Both the position numbers and the translations under genes were made by a program. Under the pieces are notes generated by a model, which was not told the DNA's origin, ran no database searches, and saw only the letters and a program-made list of their open reading frames with translations. From NCBI GenBank assembly GCA_003279585.1, contig QCHH01000015.1:1-32995 (forward strand): a DNA stretch of 32,995 bases, written 5' to 3'. Positions 6,561-16,688 of the stretch are shown here, in pieces (the first letter of the stretch is position 1; each line of letters starts with the position of its first letter). Source of the DNA: Prochlorococcus sp. AG-402-A08 (lineage in GTDB: Bacteria > Cyanobacteriota > Cyanobacteriia > PCC-6307 > Cyanobiaceae).

Positions 6561-7823
6561 CTACGTAGTGTAATCGGCATTGATACGAACATATTGATCA
6601 GACAAATCACATCCCCAAGCAATAGCAGAGCCTTTTCCGCTACCTATCCTCAATCTGATACTAATAAGATCATCGATCAAATACTTCCCTGATAATCTTG
6701 CTTTCATAAAATTGCTCACCATTTGTCTATCAAAGTCATGAGGTGTGCCATTAGAAAATATCTCATAAGGTCCAATCCATAATTTCACATCATTCAAATT
6801 AAAAGGAGTGCCTGCACGGCCAAGTGCAGCAATAATTCTTCCCCAATTAGGGTCAGCACCATGAACTGCAGTTTTAACTAAAGAGGATGACGCAATTGTA
6901 CGCGCTATTACATGAGCATCTAAATCATGTGGAGTACCCTCAACTTTTATTTCAAGTAAACAATTAGCCCCTTCTCCATCCCTTGCAATTGCTTTGGCAA
7001 GATATTGAGCTGTTAAATGTAGCCCCTCTTCAATTGTTGATAAATATCTTTGATCTAATTCTGGTCCAGAGGAAAAAGCCAAAAAAGTATCATTGGTACT
7101 CGTATCTCCATCAACTGTAATAGCATTAAAAGATGACTCTGCAACTCGCTTAATCATCTCCGACCATAAAAGATTATCTATGCCTACATCACACGTAATA
7201 TAACTCAACATTGTTGCCATTGAAGGATGAATCATACCTGAACCTTTAGCCATCCCTCCTATAGATACTCGCCTCCCTCCCAAAATTCCTTGATAGGCAA
7301 TTTGCTTTACCTGAAGATCTGTTGTAAGAATTGCATTAGCCGCATCCAGATTTGCCTCCTTATCTAAACTCTTTATAAGATGATCTAAGTGGCTATTTAC
7401 TCGTTCAACAGGTATTGGCTCGCCAATCACACCAGTAGAACATATCAAAACTTCTTCATCAGATAATCCCAAGCGTTGAGCAAGCTCATTGGTAATAATT
7501 TCACTATCAATTTTGCCTCGACTGCCTGTGCAAGCATTTGCATGTCCAGAGTTGATAACTACAGCACGTATTTTTCCCTTAGATGCCTTGATTCGATCAA
7601 TACATAGATCTACACAATAAGCACGGGTAACTGATTGAGTAAATGTCCCGCTGCAACAAGCACCATCAGGCGCATATAGCAGAGCAAGATCTTTCTTCCC
7701 TGAAGGCTTCAATCCTGCGGAAATGCCAGCTGCTAAAAAACCATCAGGGGTAGTAATACCACCAGATATTGGAGACCATACAGAAGATGTCAAAAGACTC
7801 AAATTCAGAAGAGCATTTATCAC
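6561..7823 (-). CDS. argJ: Bifunctional ornithine acetyltransferase / N-acetylglutamate synthase
   Basis: Arginine biosynthesis enzyme that moves acetyl from N-acetylornithine to glutamate and, in bifunctional forms, also makes N-acetylglutamate from acetyl-CoA. At 420 residues it has full family length. The autocleavage region reads AKGSGMIHPSMATML; cleavage would occur before Thr204, giving alpha and beta chains. Other family segments are APDGACCSGTFT, INSGHANACTG, STGVIGEPIP and VDGDTSTND. The start is a GTG just after an in-frame stop, because no upstream or nearby in-frame ATG exists. It diverges from coaE with only 15 bp between starts, so its promoter must overlap coaE coding sequence. 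A cytoplasmic core gene marking the edge of the island. Confidence 0.96.
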   Translation of the reverse strand: MINALLNLSLLTSSVWSPISGGITTPDGFLAAGISAGLKPSGKKDLALLYAPDGACCSGTFTQSVTRAYCVDLCIDRIKASKGKIRAVVINSGHANACTGSRGKIDSEIITNELAQRLGLSDEEVLICSTGVIGEPIPVERVNSHLDHLIKSLDKEANLDAANAILTTDLQVKQIAYQGILGGRRVSIGGMAKGSGMIHPSMATMLSYITCDVGIDNLLWSEMIKRVAESSFNAITVDGDTSTNDTFLAFSSGPELDQRYLSTIEEGLHLTAQYLAKAIARDGEGANCLLEIKVEGTPHDLDAHVIARTIASSSLVKTAVHGADPNWGRIIAALGRAGTPFNLNDVKLWIGPYEIFSNGTPHDFDRQMVSNFMKARLSGKYLIDDLISIRLRIGSGKGSAIAWGCDLSDQYVRINADYTT

Positions 7824-7838
7824 TTACTATCAATATTA

Positions 7839-8483
7839 ATGATTGACCAAAAACAAACAAACAAACTTTGTCTTAGATGGAAAGGTAAGCAAAGGAGAAT
7901 AGGTATCACTGGAGGTATTGCCAGTGGAAAAACAATGATTGGAGATTTTCTATTTCAAGCCAAGCAATGGCCTATTTTAGACGCTGACTTATATGCTCAT
8001 GAAGCATTAAGATCTGAAAGTCAAATAGTCAAAAAAGTCTTATTGAGATATGGAAGTAAAATAATTGAAAATTCAAGTAAGAATGATCAAATTATTAATC
8101 GCAAAGCATTAGCCAAAATAGTTTTTAAAAATGATATTGAAAAAAAATGGCTAGAAGCAGCCATCCATCCATTTGTCAACAAAAGAATTGCAGAAGAATT
8201 AGAAAAATTGAAATCAAATTCTATAATAATTTTGATTATTCCACTCCTATTTGAAAAAAATTATACAGGTTTATGTAGTGAAATTTGTTATATAGATTGT
8301 CCTAGAAGCATGCAATTAAAACGACTTCAGTCAAGAGATCAGTTAAGTATTGAAGAAGCTAATCAAAGAATTGATGCACAATGGGATAACGCTTTAAAAA
8401 AACAATTTGCAGATCATATAATTACTAACTCTAATAATGATGAGACATGGAAAATACAGTTAAAAAAATTATATAATTTCTAG
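7839..8483 (+). CDS. coaE: Dephospho-CoA kinase
   Basis: Last step of coenzyme A synthesis: ATP-dependent phosphorylation of the 3'-hydroxyl of dephospho-CoA. 214 residues with the P-loop GGIASGKT at 25-32, preceded by RIGIT. The LDADLYAHEAL segment is the conserved substrate-binding DAD motif, and PLLFEKN and RDQLSIEEANQRIDAQ are typical of the lid and C-terminal part. About 20 residues precede the conserved core, so an internal start is possible, but no better ATG is seen. Its stop shares the CTAG at 8480-8483 with the gatB stop on the other strand. Confidence 0.95.
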   Translation: MIDQKQTNKLCLRWKGKQRRIGITGGIASGKTMIGDFLFQAKQWPILDADLYAHEALRSESQIVKKVLLRYGSKIIENSSKNDQIINRKALAKIVFKNDIEKKWLEAAIHPFVNKRIAEELEKLKSNSIIILIIPLLFEKNYTGLCSEICYIDCPRSMQLKRLQSRDQLSIEEANQRIDAQWDNALKKQFADHIITNSNNDETWKIQLKKLYNF

Positions 8484-9955
8484 CCTTTTAACTTCTTATT
8501 TAATATTTGATTAGCGAGTTTTGGATCCGCTTTACCTTTTGTTTCCTTCATTAATTGACCCACAAAAAAACCTAACAATTTCGTCTTTCCTGCTCTAAAA
8601 GATTCAACCTCATTAGGATGATTAAGGATCAATTTATCAATAATATCCTCGATAACTTTAGGATCACCAATCATACCTAAACCACGTTCTTTGACTAATT
8701 GCTTTGGAGAACCACCTTTACTTAAAAGTTCAGGCAAAATTTCTTTAGCAATTTTTCCACTTATTTCTCCTACATCAATCATTTTCAACATTTCTGCTAA
8801 TTGATTTGGCTTAAAAGATAATTGATCAAATGATAATCTATTAGATTTTATGAATGCTGCGATATCACCAGTTATCCAATTTGCTGAAGATTTTGCAGCT
8901 CCACCTTCATTAACAACTTTTTCAAAATATTTAGCCATTGAACATTCGTCAGTCAAAACTCGTGCATCATAAATAGAAAGGCCCAGTTCTGCTGCGTATC
9001 TATTTCTTTTTGCAGCTGGTAATTCTGGTAATTCTGAGCGCCATTTTTCTTTTAAATCATGACTTACTTCAATTGGACCTAAATCAGGATCAGGAAAATA
9101 ACGATAATCACTACTACCTTCTTTTGATCTCATGCTTTTAGTCAGTTGCTTACCTTCATCCCATAACCTCGTTTCTTGTTTTACTTCTTCTCCGGATTCA
9201 TAAGCTTTAATTTGCCGCTTAATTTCATATTCACAAGCTTTCTGAATAGCTGAAAATGAATTCATATTTTTTATTTCAACTTTTGTACCAAATGGATCAT
9301 TAACAGTTGGTCTAACTGAAATATTCACATCACATCGCAAAGATCCCTCCTGCATATTCCCATCAGATACTCCCAGATAACGCATAATTCTTCTGATTTC
9401 AGCTGCATACTCTGCAGCCTCTCTACCTGTTCTTAAATCAGGTTTACTAACTATTTCAGCCAGTGCTACCCCTGCTCTGTTGTAATCAACCAAAGAATGC
9501 GTTGAGCCTGATAATTGATCACTACCTGCATGAACAAGTTTTCCAGCATCCTCCTCCATATGTAGTCTTTCAATACCTATTTTTTTTATATAAGTTTCTT
9601 TTCCTTTTTCGGCTACTTCTACCTCTATCCAACCATCTTCTGCAATAGGTTCATCAAATTGAGATATTTGATAATTTTTTGGTAAGTCTGGATAAAAATA
9701 TTGCTTTCTATCAAATTTACTGTGAGAGGCAATATTTAGATTTAAAGCCATCGCTGCTTTTACTGCATATTCCAGAACCTTTTTATTTAGAACTGGCAAA
9801 GTGCCAGGTAATCCACATACCACTGGGTCGATATGAGTATTTGGATCGTCACCAAAGTTGGTCGATGCGCTAGTAAATATTTTGCTCTTAGTCCCCAACT
9901 GCACATGGGTCTCTAATCCGATTACAACTTCCCAAGAAACAATTGATTCTGACAT
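8480..9955 (-). CDS. gatB: Aspartyl/glutamyl-tRNA amidotransferase subunit B
   Basis: GatB is the tRNA-binding kinase/transamidase subunit of GatCAB, which converts Glu-tRNA(Gln) (and Asp-tRNA(Asn)) to the amidated form in organisms lacking the matching synthetase, as cyanobacteria do for Gln. 491 residues, normal for the family. The N-terminus WEVVIGLETHVQL is diagnostic; VDYNRAGVALAEIV, QEGSLRCDVNISVRP and DYRYFPDPDLGP are conserved catalytic-domain segments. The C-terminal YqeY-like tail ends FFVGQLMKETKGKADP. gatA and gatC are not in the window. It diverges from thiO across about 100 bp, and its 3' end overlaps coaE by 4 bp. Confidence 0.97.
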   Translation of the reverse strand: MSESIVSWEVVIGLETHVQLGTKSKIFTSASTNFGDDPNTHIDPVVCGLPGTLPVLNKKVLEYAVKAAMALNLNIASHSKFDRKQYFYPDLPKNYQISQFDEPIAEDGWIEVEVAEKGKETYIKKIGIERLHMEEDAGKLVHAGSDQLSGSTHSLVDYNRAGVALAEIVSKPDLRTGREAAEYAAEIRRIMRYLGVSDGNMQEGSLRCDVNISVRPTVNDPFGTKVEIKNMNSFSAIQKACEYEIKRQIKAYESGEEVKQETRLWDEGKQLTKSMRSKEGSSDYRYFPDPDLGPIEVSHDLKEKWRSELPELPAAKRNRYAAELGLSIYDARVLTDECSMAKYFEKVVNEGGAAKSSANWITGDIAAFIKSNRLSFDQLSFKPNQLAEMLKMIDVGEISGKIAKEILPELLSKGGSPKQLVKERGLGMIGDPKVIEDIIDKLILNHPNEVESFRAGKTKLLGFFVGQLMKETKGKADPKLANQILNKKLKG

Positions 9956-10054
9956 TAATTTGACCTAGATATATGAATCTTATGAAAGAAAAGCTCAGTC
10001 ATGGAAGCTAACGTAATCTAAAACATTGAAAATAACATTTTCCAAATCCAAGCA

Positions 10055-11158
10055 ATGGGTGTCTTAAATGAAAAACCATTGTTAATCCTCGGAGGAGGAT
10101 TAATGGGTCTTGCAATAGCCCATGAACTTGCTCAAAGAGGCAAACGCGTAGAAATTTTAAGTAGAAGCAGAAGTGAAGCAGCAGGTTTTGTTGCTGCCGG
10201 AATGCTAGCCCCTCACGCTGAAGGGCTTCAAGGTGATCTTTTAAATCTTGGTCAAAGTAGTCTGCAAAGCCACCCAAGATGGATAGAAAGCATTGAGACC
10301 AATAGCAAAATGTCATGTGGTCTAAAAACTTGTGGGATTGTTGTTCCATTTGAAAGCCTCAAGGACTGTGAAACCTACCCAACATATAAATTTGGCGAAC
10401 AGCTAAATAGGAATGAGCTCCTTCAAGAAGTTCCAGGACTCTCAGAAAAATGGAAATTAGGTTTACTTTTTAGACAAGACGGTCAAATCGATAATCGAAG
10501 ACTATTAATGAGAGCACTTGAAAAAGCTTGTGTTGAATTAGGTGTTCACTTTCAAGAAGGCGTTGAAGTGATTGAAATAATCAAAGATTCAGATAAATTT
10601 CATGGGGTCAAAATTAAAGACATTAATGGAAATATCAATCATTTAAAAAGCGAAGAGGCAGTTCTTTGCTGCGGAGCATGGAGCAAACAACTTTTCAAAA
10701 CACTCCCTATATTTCCTGTTAAAGGCCAGATGTTATCTATTCAGGGACCAAAACAAATTCTAAAAAGAATTATTTTTGGACCTGGCATCTACTTGGTTCC
10801 AAGAGATGACGGTCTAATAATCGTAGGAGCAACTAGTGAGCGTGAGGCAGGCTTCCAGAAAGGACTTACTCCAGCAGGACAAAGCGAGCTACAAAAAGGA
10901 ATTCAATCTCTTATTCCTGAACTTAATCAACTACCTCACATGGAGAGATGGTGGGGTTTTCGTCCATGCACTCCCGACGAAGGACCCTTACTTGGTATGT
11001 CATCAATTAATGGACTCTGGCTTGCTACTGGGCATCATCGCAATGGTGTTCTATTGGCGGCGATAACTGCAGAATTAATTGGAAAATCAATTTGCTCGAC
11101 CTCTTTAAGTAATGAGGAAAGTCATTTTTTGTCCCAATTCAGATGGGACAGGTTTTAA
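10055..11158 (+). CDS. thiO: Glycine oxidase ThiO (FAD-dependent, thiamine synthesis)
   Basis: FAD-dependent amine oxidase of the D-amino-acid/glycine oxidase family, which makes the imine used to build the thiazole of thiamine. 367 residues. The N-terminal FAD motif LILGGGLMGLAIAHELAQRG occupies about residues 10-29, followed by the acidic end of the second strand and AAGMLAPHAE. The C-terminal part shows WGFRPCTPDEGPLLG and ATGHHRNGVLLA, typical of the FAD/substrate pocket. No TPP riboswitch motif is seen in the 100-bp leader. The substrate assignment rests on family resemblance; another DadA-type oxidase is a less likely alternative. Confidence 0.88.
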   Translation: MGVLNEKPLLILGGGLMGLAIAHELAQRGKRVEILSRSRSEAAGFVAAGMLAPHAEGLQGDLLNLGQSSLQSHPRWIESIETNSKMSCGLKTCGIVVPFESLKDCETYPTYKFGEQLNRNELLQEVPGLSEKWKLGLLFRQDGQIDNRRLLMRALEKACVELGVHFQEGVEVIEIIKDSDKFHGVKIKDINGNINHLKSEEAVLCCGAWSKQLFKTLPIFPVKGQMLSIQGPKQILKRIIFGPGIYLVPRDDGLIIVGATSEREAGFQKGLTPAGQSELQKGIQSLIPELNQLPHMERWWGFRPCTPDEGPLLGMSSINGLWLATGHHRNGVLLAAITAELIGKSICSTSLSNEESHFLSQFRWDRF

Positions 11159-11195
11159 AAACCACTAAAAACAGATTTGGAATTTCAATAATAAT

Positions 11196-11651
11196 TTATT
11201 CCACTCTCCATGATTGATCTGATGGAGTCCAATCAACAAGTTCATTTTCTTGGAACCATAAATCGATTTCAAAAGCTGCTGTGTCTGAACCATCAGAACC
11301 ATGAATGACATTACGACCAATATTCACAGCTAAATCACCTCTAATAGTTCCAGGTTCAGCCTCAAGAGGCTTTGTTGCTCCAATCAATTTTCTCGCACTT
11401 GCAATAACACCTTCACCCTCCCAAACCATTGCCACGACTGGGCCACTTGTTATGAAGTCAACTAAACCTGAAAAGAAAGGACGATCTTTGTGAACGCCGT
11501 AGTGTTTTTCTGCAAGTTCTTTGCTGGGGGTTAGTTGCTTTAGGCCTACTAATTTGAATCCTTTCGTTTCAAAACGACCAAGAATCTCAGCGATTAAACC
11601 TCTTTGCACACCATCTGGCTTGATAGCAACAAAGGTTCTTTCCAAAGTCAT
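11196..11651 (-). CDS. ndk: Nucleoside diphosphate kinase
   Basis: Transfers the gamma-phosphate between nucleoside triphosphates and diphosphates through a phosphohistidine. From the ATG at 11651 the protein has 151 residues, the usual bacterial length; an in-frame ATG four codons upstream would add MNIA, which the family lacks. The phosphorylated His is His117 in [24 protein letters not shown] and [10 protein letters not shown] are the other family signatures. It converges with thiO across 37 bp without a visible terminator hairpin and diverges from speA. Confidence 0.97.
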   Translation of the reverse strand: MTLERTFVAIKPDGVQRGLIAEILGRFETKGFKLVGLKQLTPSKELAEKHYGVHKDRPFFSGLVDFITSGPVVAMVWEGEGVIASARKLIGATKPLEAEPGTIRGDLAVNIGRNVIHGSDGSDTAAFEIDLWFQENELVDWTPSDQSWRVE

Positions 11652-11793
11652 TGCGATATTCAATAATATGAAGCCATAGTCTTCCTCAAACTACCATCTT
11701 GGCAAGTAAAACATGACACTTAATAAAACTGTTCTTAGATTTAATTGTATTAATCGTGAATGATCAAAACTTGTCAACTTTGTTATCGCATAA

Positions 11794-13737
11794 ATGGCTG
11801 TGAAAAATACGAATCAATCTCTCTCTTGGACTATCCAAAACAGCACAGACCTCTATGCGGTTGATCGATGGGGAAAGGGTTATTTCACTATCAATGAAAA
11901 AGGCAATATTGGTATATGTCCTCACGGTTCCAAAACAAAATCTCATGATTTGATGGAACTATTAGATGAACTCGACAGTCGAAAACTAAAATTTCCTCTG
12001 TTAATAAGATTTGACGATATTCTCGAAGACTGCTTAAAAAACTTGCATAAAGCTTTTGAAAAAGCAATTAATGACTATCAATATTTAGGAAAATACCAAG
12101 GTGTATTTCCAATCAAATGTAATCAACAGCGTCACGTAGTTGAAGAATTAATCACCTCTGGTTCCAAATGGCATTTTGGCTTAGAAGCTGGTAGCAAGCC
12201 AGAGTTACTAATTGCTTTATCCATCCTAGAAGATCCTAAAGCTTTACTTATATGTAATGGCTATAAAGATCAACGTTATATTGAGACAGCTATTTTAGCA
12301 CGTCAGCTTGGACGTCAACCTATAGTAGTTATAGAACAAGCAAGTGATATTGATCTTATAATCAAATCTAGTAATTTACTGGGAGCATCTCCACTCATAG
12401 GAATAAGAGCGAAACTGTCAAGTCAAAGCAGTGGAAGATGGAGTAGCTCAATTGGTGATAAGTCGAAATTTGGGCTTTCAATTCCAGAAATATTGAAAGC
12501 AACCAAAAGGTTAAAAGAAGCAAATCTTATCAATGAATTAAAGCTTTTACATTTTCATCTAGGTAGCCAAATTAATGATATAGGTATTTTAAAAGATGCC
12601 TTACAAGAAGCAGGACAAATTTATGCAGAATTAATTAATCTTGGAGCACCTATGGGATACTTAGATGTTGGAGGTGGTTTAGGAATTGATTACGATGGTA
12701 GTCAAACTGCCTCAATAGCATCTACTAATTACTCACTTCAAAATTACGCAAATGATGTAGTAGCAACAATTAAAGAGTGTTGTGAATCAAAAAAAATACC
12801 ACTACCTACTTTGATTACGGAGAGTGGAAGAGCTATTGCTAGTCACTTTTCAATATTAATCTTCAATATTTTAGGCAAAAATTCGTTACCTTCTGACATT
12901 CCTAAAAAAGATGAAAAAGAATGTCTCTCTGTCAGAAATTTACGTGAAACATTAGTCCATATAAATTCTCTAGAACTTAAGCAAGAAGAAGATTTAGCCA
13001 AACTACAAGAAGCATGGAATGATTCTCTTAAATTTAAAGCAGATGCACTAGCGGCTTTTCGTCTTGGTTATATAGATTTAGTTGAACGTGCAAAAGCTGA
13101 ACAGTTGACATGGGCCTGTGCGAAAACAATAGTGAATCAATTACCAAAAAATATACTTCTACCTAAAGAACTAAAGAAATTAAGTGAAAGTTTAGCCGTA
13201 ACTTATTACGCAAATCTTTCCGTATTTAGATCAGCTCCAGACACTTGGGCAATTGATCAAGTTTTTCCAATAATGCCGATTCATCGGCTTAGCGAAGAGC
13301 CGAGAAAACTTGGTCACTTTGCAGATTTAACATGCGATTCAGATGGAAAGCTTGATCAATTTATTGATAATGGAAAAATTAAAAACCTACTACCTCTTCA
13401 TGAGTTTAATCAAGACGAAAAATATCTAATTGGTCTTTTCTTAGGTGGCGCTTATCAAGAAGTAATGGGAAATCTACATAATTTATTTGGGAGTACTAAT
13501 GCAGTCCATATAAGATTTACAGAAAAAGGGAAATATAAAGTGGAGCATGTTATTCGTGGAAATACAAAATCAAATGTTCTTGAATATTTGGAACATGATC
13601 CAGAAATATTATTAGAGCGATTACGAAAATCAAGCGAATCAGCTATTCAAGGCGGTCATCTAAAAATCCATGATGCACAAAAGCTAATAGAGCATGTAGA
13701 AGCAAGCCTCCGTCAAAGTACTTACCTACAGAGCTAA
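11794..13737 (+). CDS. speA: Biosynthetic arginine decarboxylase
   Basis: PLP-dependent decarboxylase making agmatine from arginine, the first step to putrescine and other polyamines. 647 residues, matching the large SpeA type. The PLP lysine is Lys108 in GVFPIKCNQQRHV. The conserved barrel segments LLHFHLGSQI and LDVGGGLGIDYDGS and the ESGRAIASH motif follow. The C-terminal TCDSDGKLDQF supplies the conserved active-site Cys-Asp. It ends directly against the alaS stop on the opposite strand, with no bases between. Cytoplasmic. Confidence 0.96.
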   Translation: MAVKNTNQSLSWTIQNSTDLYAVDRWGKGYFTINEKGNIGICPHGSKTKSHDLMELLDELDSRKLKFPLLIRFDDILEDCLKNLHKAFEKAINDYQYLGKYQGVFPIKCNQQRHVVEELITSGSKWHFGLEAGSKPELLIALSILEDPKALLICNGYKDQRYIETAILARQLGRQPIVVIEQASDIDLIIKSSNLLGASPLIGIRAKLSSQSSGRWSSSIGDKSKFGLSIPEILKATKRLKEANLINELKLLHFHLGSQINDIGILKDALQEAGQIYAELINLGAPMGYLDVGGGLGIDYDGSQTASIASTNYSLQNYANDVVATIKECCESKKIPLPTLITESGRAIASHFSILIFNILGKNSLPSDIPKKDEKECLSVRNLRETLVHINSLELKQEEDLAKLQEAWNDSLKFKADALAAFRLGYIDLVERAKAEQLTWACAKTIVNQLPKNILLPKELKKLSESLAVTYYANLSVFRSAPDTWAIDQVFPIMPIHRLSEEPRKLGHFADLTCDSDGKLDQFIDNGKIKNLLPLHEFNQDEKYLIGLFLGGAYQEVMGNLHNLFGSTNAVHIRFTEKGKYKVEHVIRGNTKSNVLEYLEHDPEILLERLRKSSESAIQGGHLKIHDAQKLIEHVEASLRQSTYLQS

Positions 13738-16398
13738 CTAAGACAATTGTTTAGTCAATTCCTCATTAGCTTTTTCTAAAGCTAGATCCAACGATTGAGG
13801 TTGACTTCCACCAGCTTGGGCGAGATTTGGACGACCACCACCACCACCACCACACAGTTTTGCAACCTCACTTATAAATTTGCCAGCATGTAAACCATCT
13901 GAGACTAAATCAGGAGAAAATGCAGCGACCAAAACTAATTTATTAACGATCTCATGATTTGGAATACCTCCCAAAATAACAGCAGAGTACTTGCCTAAAT
14001 GATCTATCAAACTTGAAGCCGCAGATTGTAATCCCGATCCGTCAACTCCATCTAAACGTCTGATTAATAATTGACTGTGACCAACAGATTTTGCATAACT
14101 CGCCAAACCCAATGCCTTCGCCAATGCGAGTTCATTCTTCACTTTGATGAGTTCTTTTGTTTTATCTTTCAATTCAAGTTGAAGAGATGAAACTCTCTCA
14201 ACAATTTCATATGATTGAACCTTGAATGATTTACTTAACTCCTTAACTACCGAATCACGTTCATTAAAATAATCTAAAACTGATGGACCAGCTATGGCCT
14301 CTATTCTTCTGATACCTGAAGCAATACCTGTCTCATTAATAATCTTAAACGTACCTAGTTGTGACGTTCGAGTTACATGGGTTCCTCCACATAACTCCAT
14401 AGATACGCCTGGAACATCCACAACACGTACCACATCTCCATATTTCTCACCAAACATTGCCAAAGCACCAGCTGCCATAGCTTCCTTAATTGGCATTGTT
14501 TTTATTTGAATTGAATGATCTTCATTAATCCATTGATTTATTCGTACTTCCATATCGTCAAGTTCTTTTTTTGTCAAAGGTTTTGGAGCATTAAAATCAA
14601 ATCTCAATCGATCATTTGAAACTAACGAGCCTCTTTGACTTACACTTGAGTCAATGAATAACTTTAAGGCTGATTGCAATAGATGTGTAGCGGTGTGATT
14701 TGATGTAGTTCGTTGACGAAAAGATGGAGTAACATTCATCTGAACCGATGAGTTAACTTTTAGAACTCCAGTGTCAATGATTCCAGAATGAATAAAAATA
14801 TTCTTCTTTTTTCTAACATTTTCCACAGACACCTTTAATTTGTTAGACGTTATTAAGCCTTTATCTCCAATTTGGCCACCCGACTCAGCATAAAAAGGTG
14901 TTCTATTAACAATAATCTTGACTTCATCACCCTCAAAAGCTTGTTTGACTAATTCATTATTTTTAAAAATGCCTATCACAGTTGAAGTGCTTTCTAATGT
15001 TTCATAGCCCTCAAATCTTGTTTCATCAAATAAAGAAATTTCTCTTTCAATTGAACCTTCTTCAGTTAAATCAATACTAACAGAGGCATCTTTTGCACGT
15101 TTACGTTGCTTTGCCATCTCGTTCTCAAAACCAGTACTATCAACAGAAATACCTTTTTCATTCGCGATCTCTTCTGTTAATTCCAAAGGAAAACCATAAG
15201 TGTCATAAAGCTCAAATGCCTGGGCACCAGAGATAACATCACTTGCATGAGCTATTATCTCTGCCAAAAGTTTCTCTCCCCGCTCAAGAGTTTCAAGGAA
15301 ACGAGATTCTTCTATTTTTAACTCATTAAGAATAATTTTCTTTTTCTCAAGTAATTGAGGATAAGCATTTTTCATCAACTCAATAGCAACTTCAGCCAGC
15401 TGAGGTAAAAAAGGCTGATTAATACCTATCAAGCGACCATGTCGAATCATACGCCGTATTAGACGACGAAGAATATAGCCTCGTCCTAGATTACTAGCAG
15501 TTACACCATCACAAATTAAATGAGTCACAGCTCTACAATGATCTCCAATAATTTTTAATGATGTTTTATCTTTTTTATTTATAGTTTCATAATTGATTTG
15601 AGCTAATAAAGCCGCTGACTCAATGAGAGGAAAAATAAGATCTGTTTCGTAATTATTAGATTTTTTTTGCAAAATTTGAGCCATTCTTTCTAAGCCCATT
15701 CCTGTATCAATATGACAATTCGCCAATGGTTGAAGATTGCCCTTTATATCTCGGTTGTATTGCATAAAAACCAAATTATAAAATTCTATAAATCGACTAT
15801 CGTCTTCAAGATCTATTCCATCACTTCCTAATTCCGGTTTAAAATCAAAATAAAGTTCCGAACATGGACCACAAGGACCTGTAGCTCCAGATGACCAAAA
15901 ATTATCAGAAGCACCCATTCTGATAATTCTTTTTGCATCGACCCCTACAACTTCTTTCCATATTTGCTCTGCTTCTGAGTCTTCTTCAAAAACGCTAATG
16001 ACTATATTCTTTGGATTTAGTCGAAAAACCTCAGTAGTTAATTCCCATGCCCATTGAATTGCCTCTTTTTTAAAATAGTCTCCAAAAGAAAAATTACCAA
16101 GCATCTCAAAAAAAGTATGATGCCTCGCAGTTTTACCTACATTTTCAATGTCATTTGTCCTTATACATTTTTGACTGGATGTTGCTCTCGGAGTAGAAGA
16201 CTGTTTTAATCCTAAGAAGATAGGCTTAAAAGGTAACATCCCCGCAATTGTCAATAAAACTGTTGGATCATCTGGAATCAAAGAAGAACTTTCAAGTTTT
16301 TTATGATTATGTTGAATAAAAAAGTTTATAAATGATTCCCTAATTTCATCTCCAGAGAGAGATGGTGGGTTAATTAAAGATGAAGAATTTTTTTGCAT
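13738..16398 (-). CDS. alaS: Alanyl-tRNA synthetase
   Basis: Class II aminoacyl-tRNA synthetase charging tRNA-Ala, with an editing domain. 886 residues, normal length. The N-terminal catalytic part starts IRESFINFFIQHNHKKLESS and contains PRATSSQKCIRTNDIENVG and GCGPCSELYFD-like (ATGPCGPCSELYFD) segments. The editing-domain zinc ligands appear as HTATH (about residues 567-571) and CGGTH (about 668-672). The C-Ala domain has a glycine tract (GGGGGGRPNLAQAGG) near the end. It abuts speA tail to tail; about 290 bp separate its start from flv3. Confidence 0.98.
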   Translation of the reverse strand: MQKNSSSLINPPSLSGDEIRESFINFFIQHNHKKLESSSLIPDDPTVLLTIAGMLPFKPIFLGLKQSSTPRATSSQKCIRTNDIENVGKTARHHTFFEMLGNFSFGDYFKKEAIQWAWELTTEVFRLNPKNIVISVFEEDSEAEQIWKEVVGVDAKRIIRMGASDNFWSSGATGPCGPCSELYFDFKPELGSDGIDLEDDSRFIEFYNLVFMQYNRDIKGNLQPLANCHIDTGMGLERMAQILQKKSNNYETDLIFPLIESAALLAQINYETINKKDKTSLKIIGDHCRAVTHLICDGVTASNLGRGYILRRLIRRMIRHGRLIGINQPFLPQLAEVAIELMKNAYPQLLEKKKIILNELKIEESRFLETLERGEKLLAEIIAHASDVISGAQAFELYDTYGFPLELTEEIANEKGISVDSTGFENEMAKQRKRAKDASVSIDLTEEGSIEREISLFDETRFEGYETLESTSTVIGIFKNNELVKQAFEGDEVKIIVNRTPFYAESGGQIGDKGLITSNKLKVSVENVRKKKNIFIHSGIIDTGVLKVNSSVQMNVTPSFRQRTTSNHTATHLLQSALKLFIDSSVSQRGSLVSNDRLRFDFNAPKPLTKKELDDMEVRINQWINEDHSIQIKTMPIKEAMAAGALAMFGEKYGDVVRVVDVPGVSMELCGGTHVTRTSQLGTFKIINETGIASGIRRIEAIAGPSVLDYFNERDSVVKELSKSFKVQSYEIVERVSSLQLELKDKTKELIKVKNELALAKALGLASYAKSVGHSQLLIRRLDGVDGSGLQSAASSLIDHLGKYSAVILGGIPNHEIVNKLVLVAAFSPDLVSDGLHAGKFISEVAKLCGGGGGGRPNLAQAGGSQPQSLDLALEKANEELTKQLS

Positions 16399-16598
16399 AC
16401 CTAAAATTATCTCAAATGAGATTTTTGAAAATAATCACAAAAAGCATCCAAGTTGCTCAACTCACCTTTAAACAATAACAAAATGGAAACCCGTGAGACT
16501 TCGAAAGACAAAATATTCAAAAAAATCATTCTAGAAGCGTGCTTATTGCAAACAAATACTATTTACGGGAAGCAATATCACACTTACAAACCTCAATA

Positions 16599-16688
16599 GC
16601 CTATTATGGTTAAAATGAACTAGGTATTTTCACTTAGCAACCTGATTTTGCAACCTTCAGGCTTCTTGTAATTAATGGCTTTAGGAAC
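16599..16688 (+). promoter_or_regulatory. Probable promoter/leader region of the flv operon
   Basis: The 290 bp between alaS and flv3 carry both promoters. A TATTAT that would serve as a -10 box lies near 16602, about 85 bp before the flv3 ATG, implying an untranslated leader. No clear NtcA site or riboswitch is recognised. The transcription start is an estimate. Confidence 0.25.

Noticed and set aside
10000-10054. TPP riboswitch upstream of thiO
   Set aside because: The leader is too short and lacks the conserved TPP aptamer motifs.
10008-10349. Minus-strand 113-codon frame
   Set aside because: Shadow of thiO in another frame; cysteine-, phenylalanine- and leucine-rich noise.
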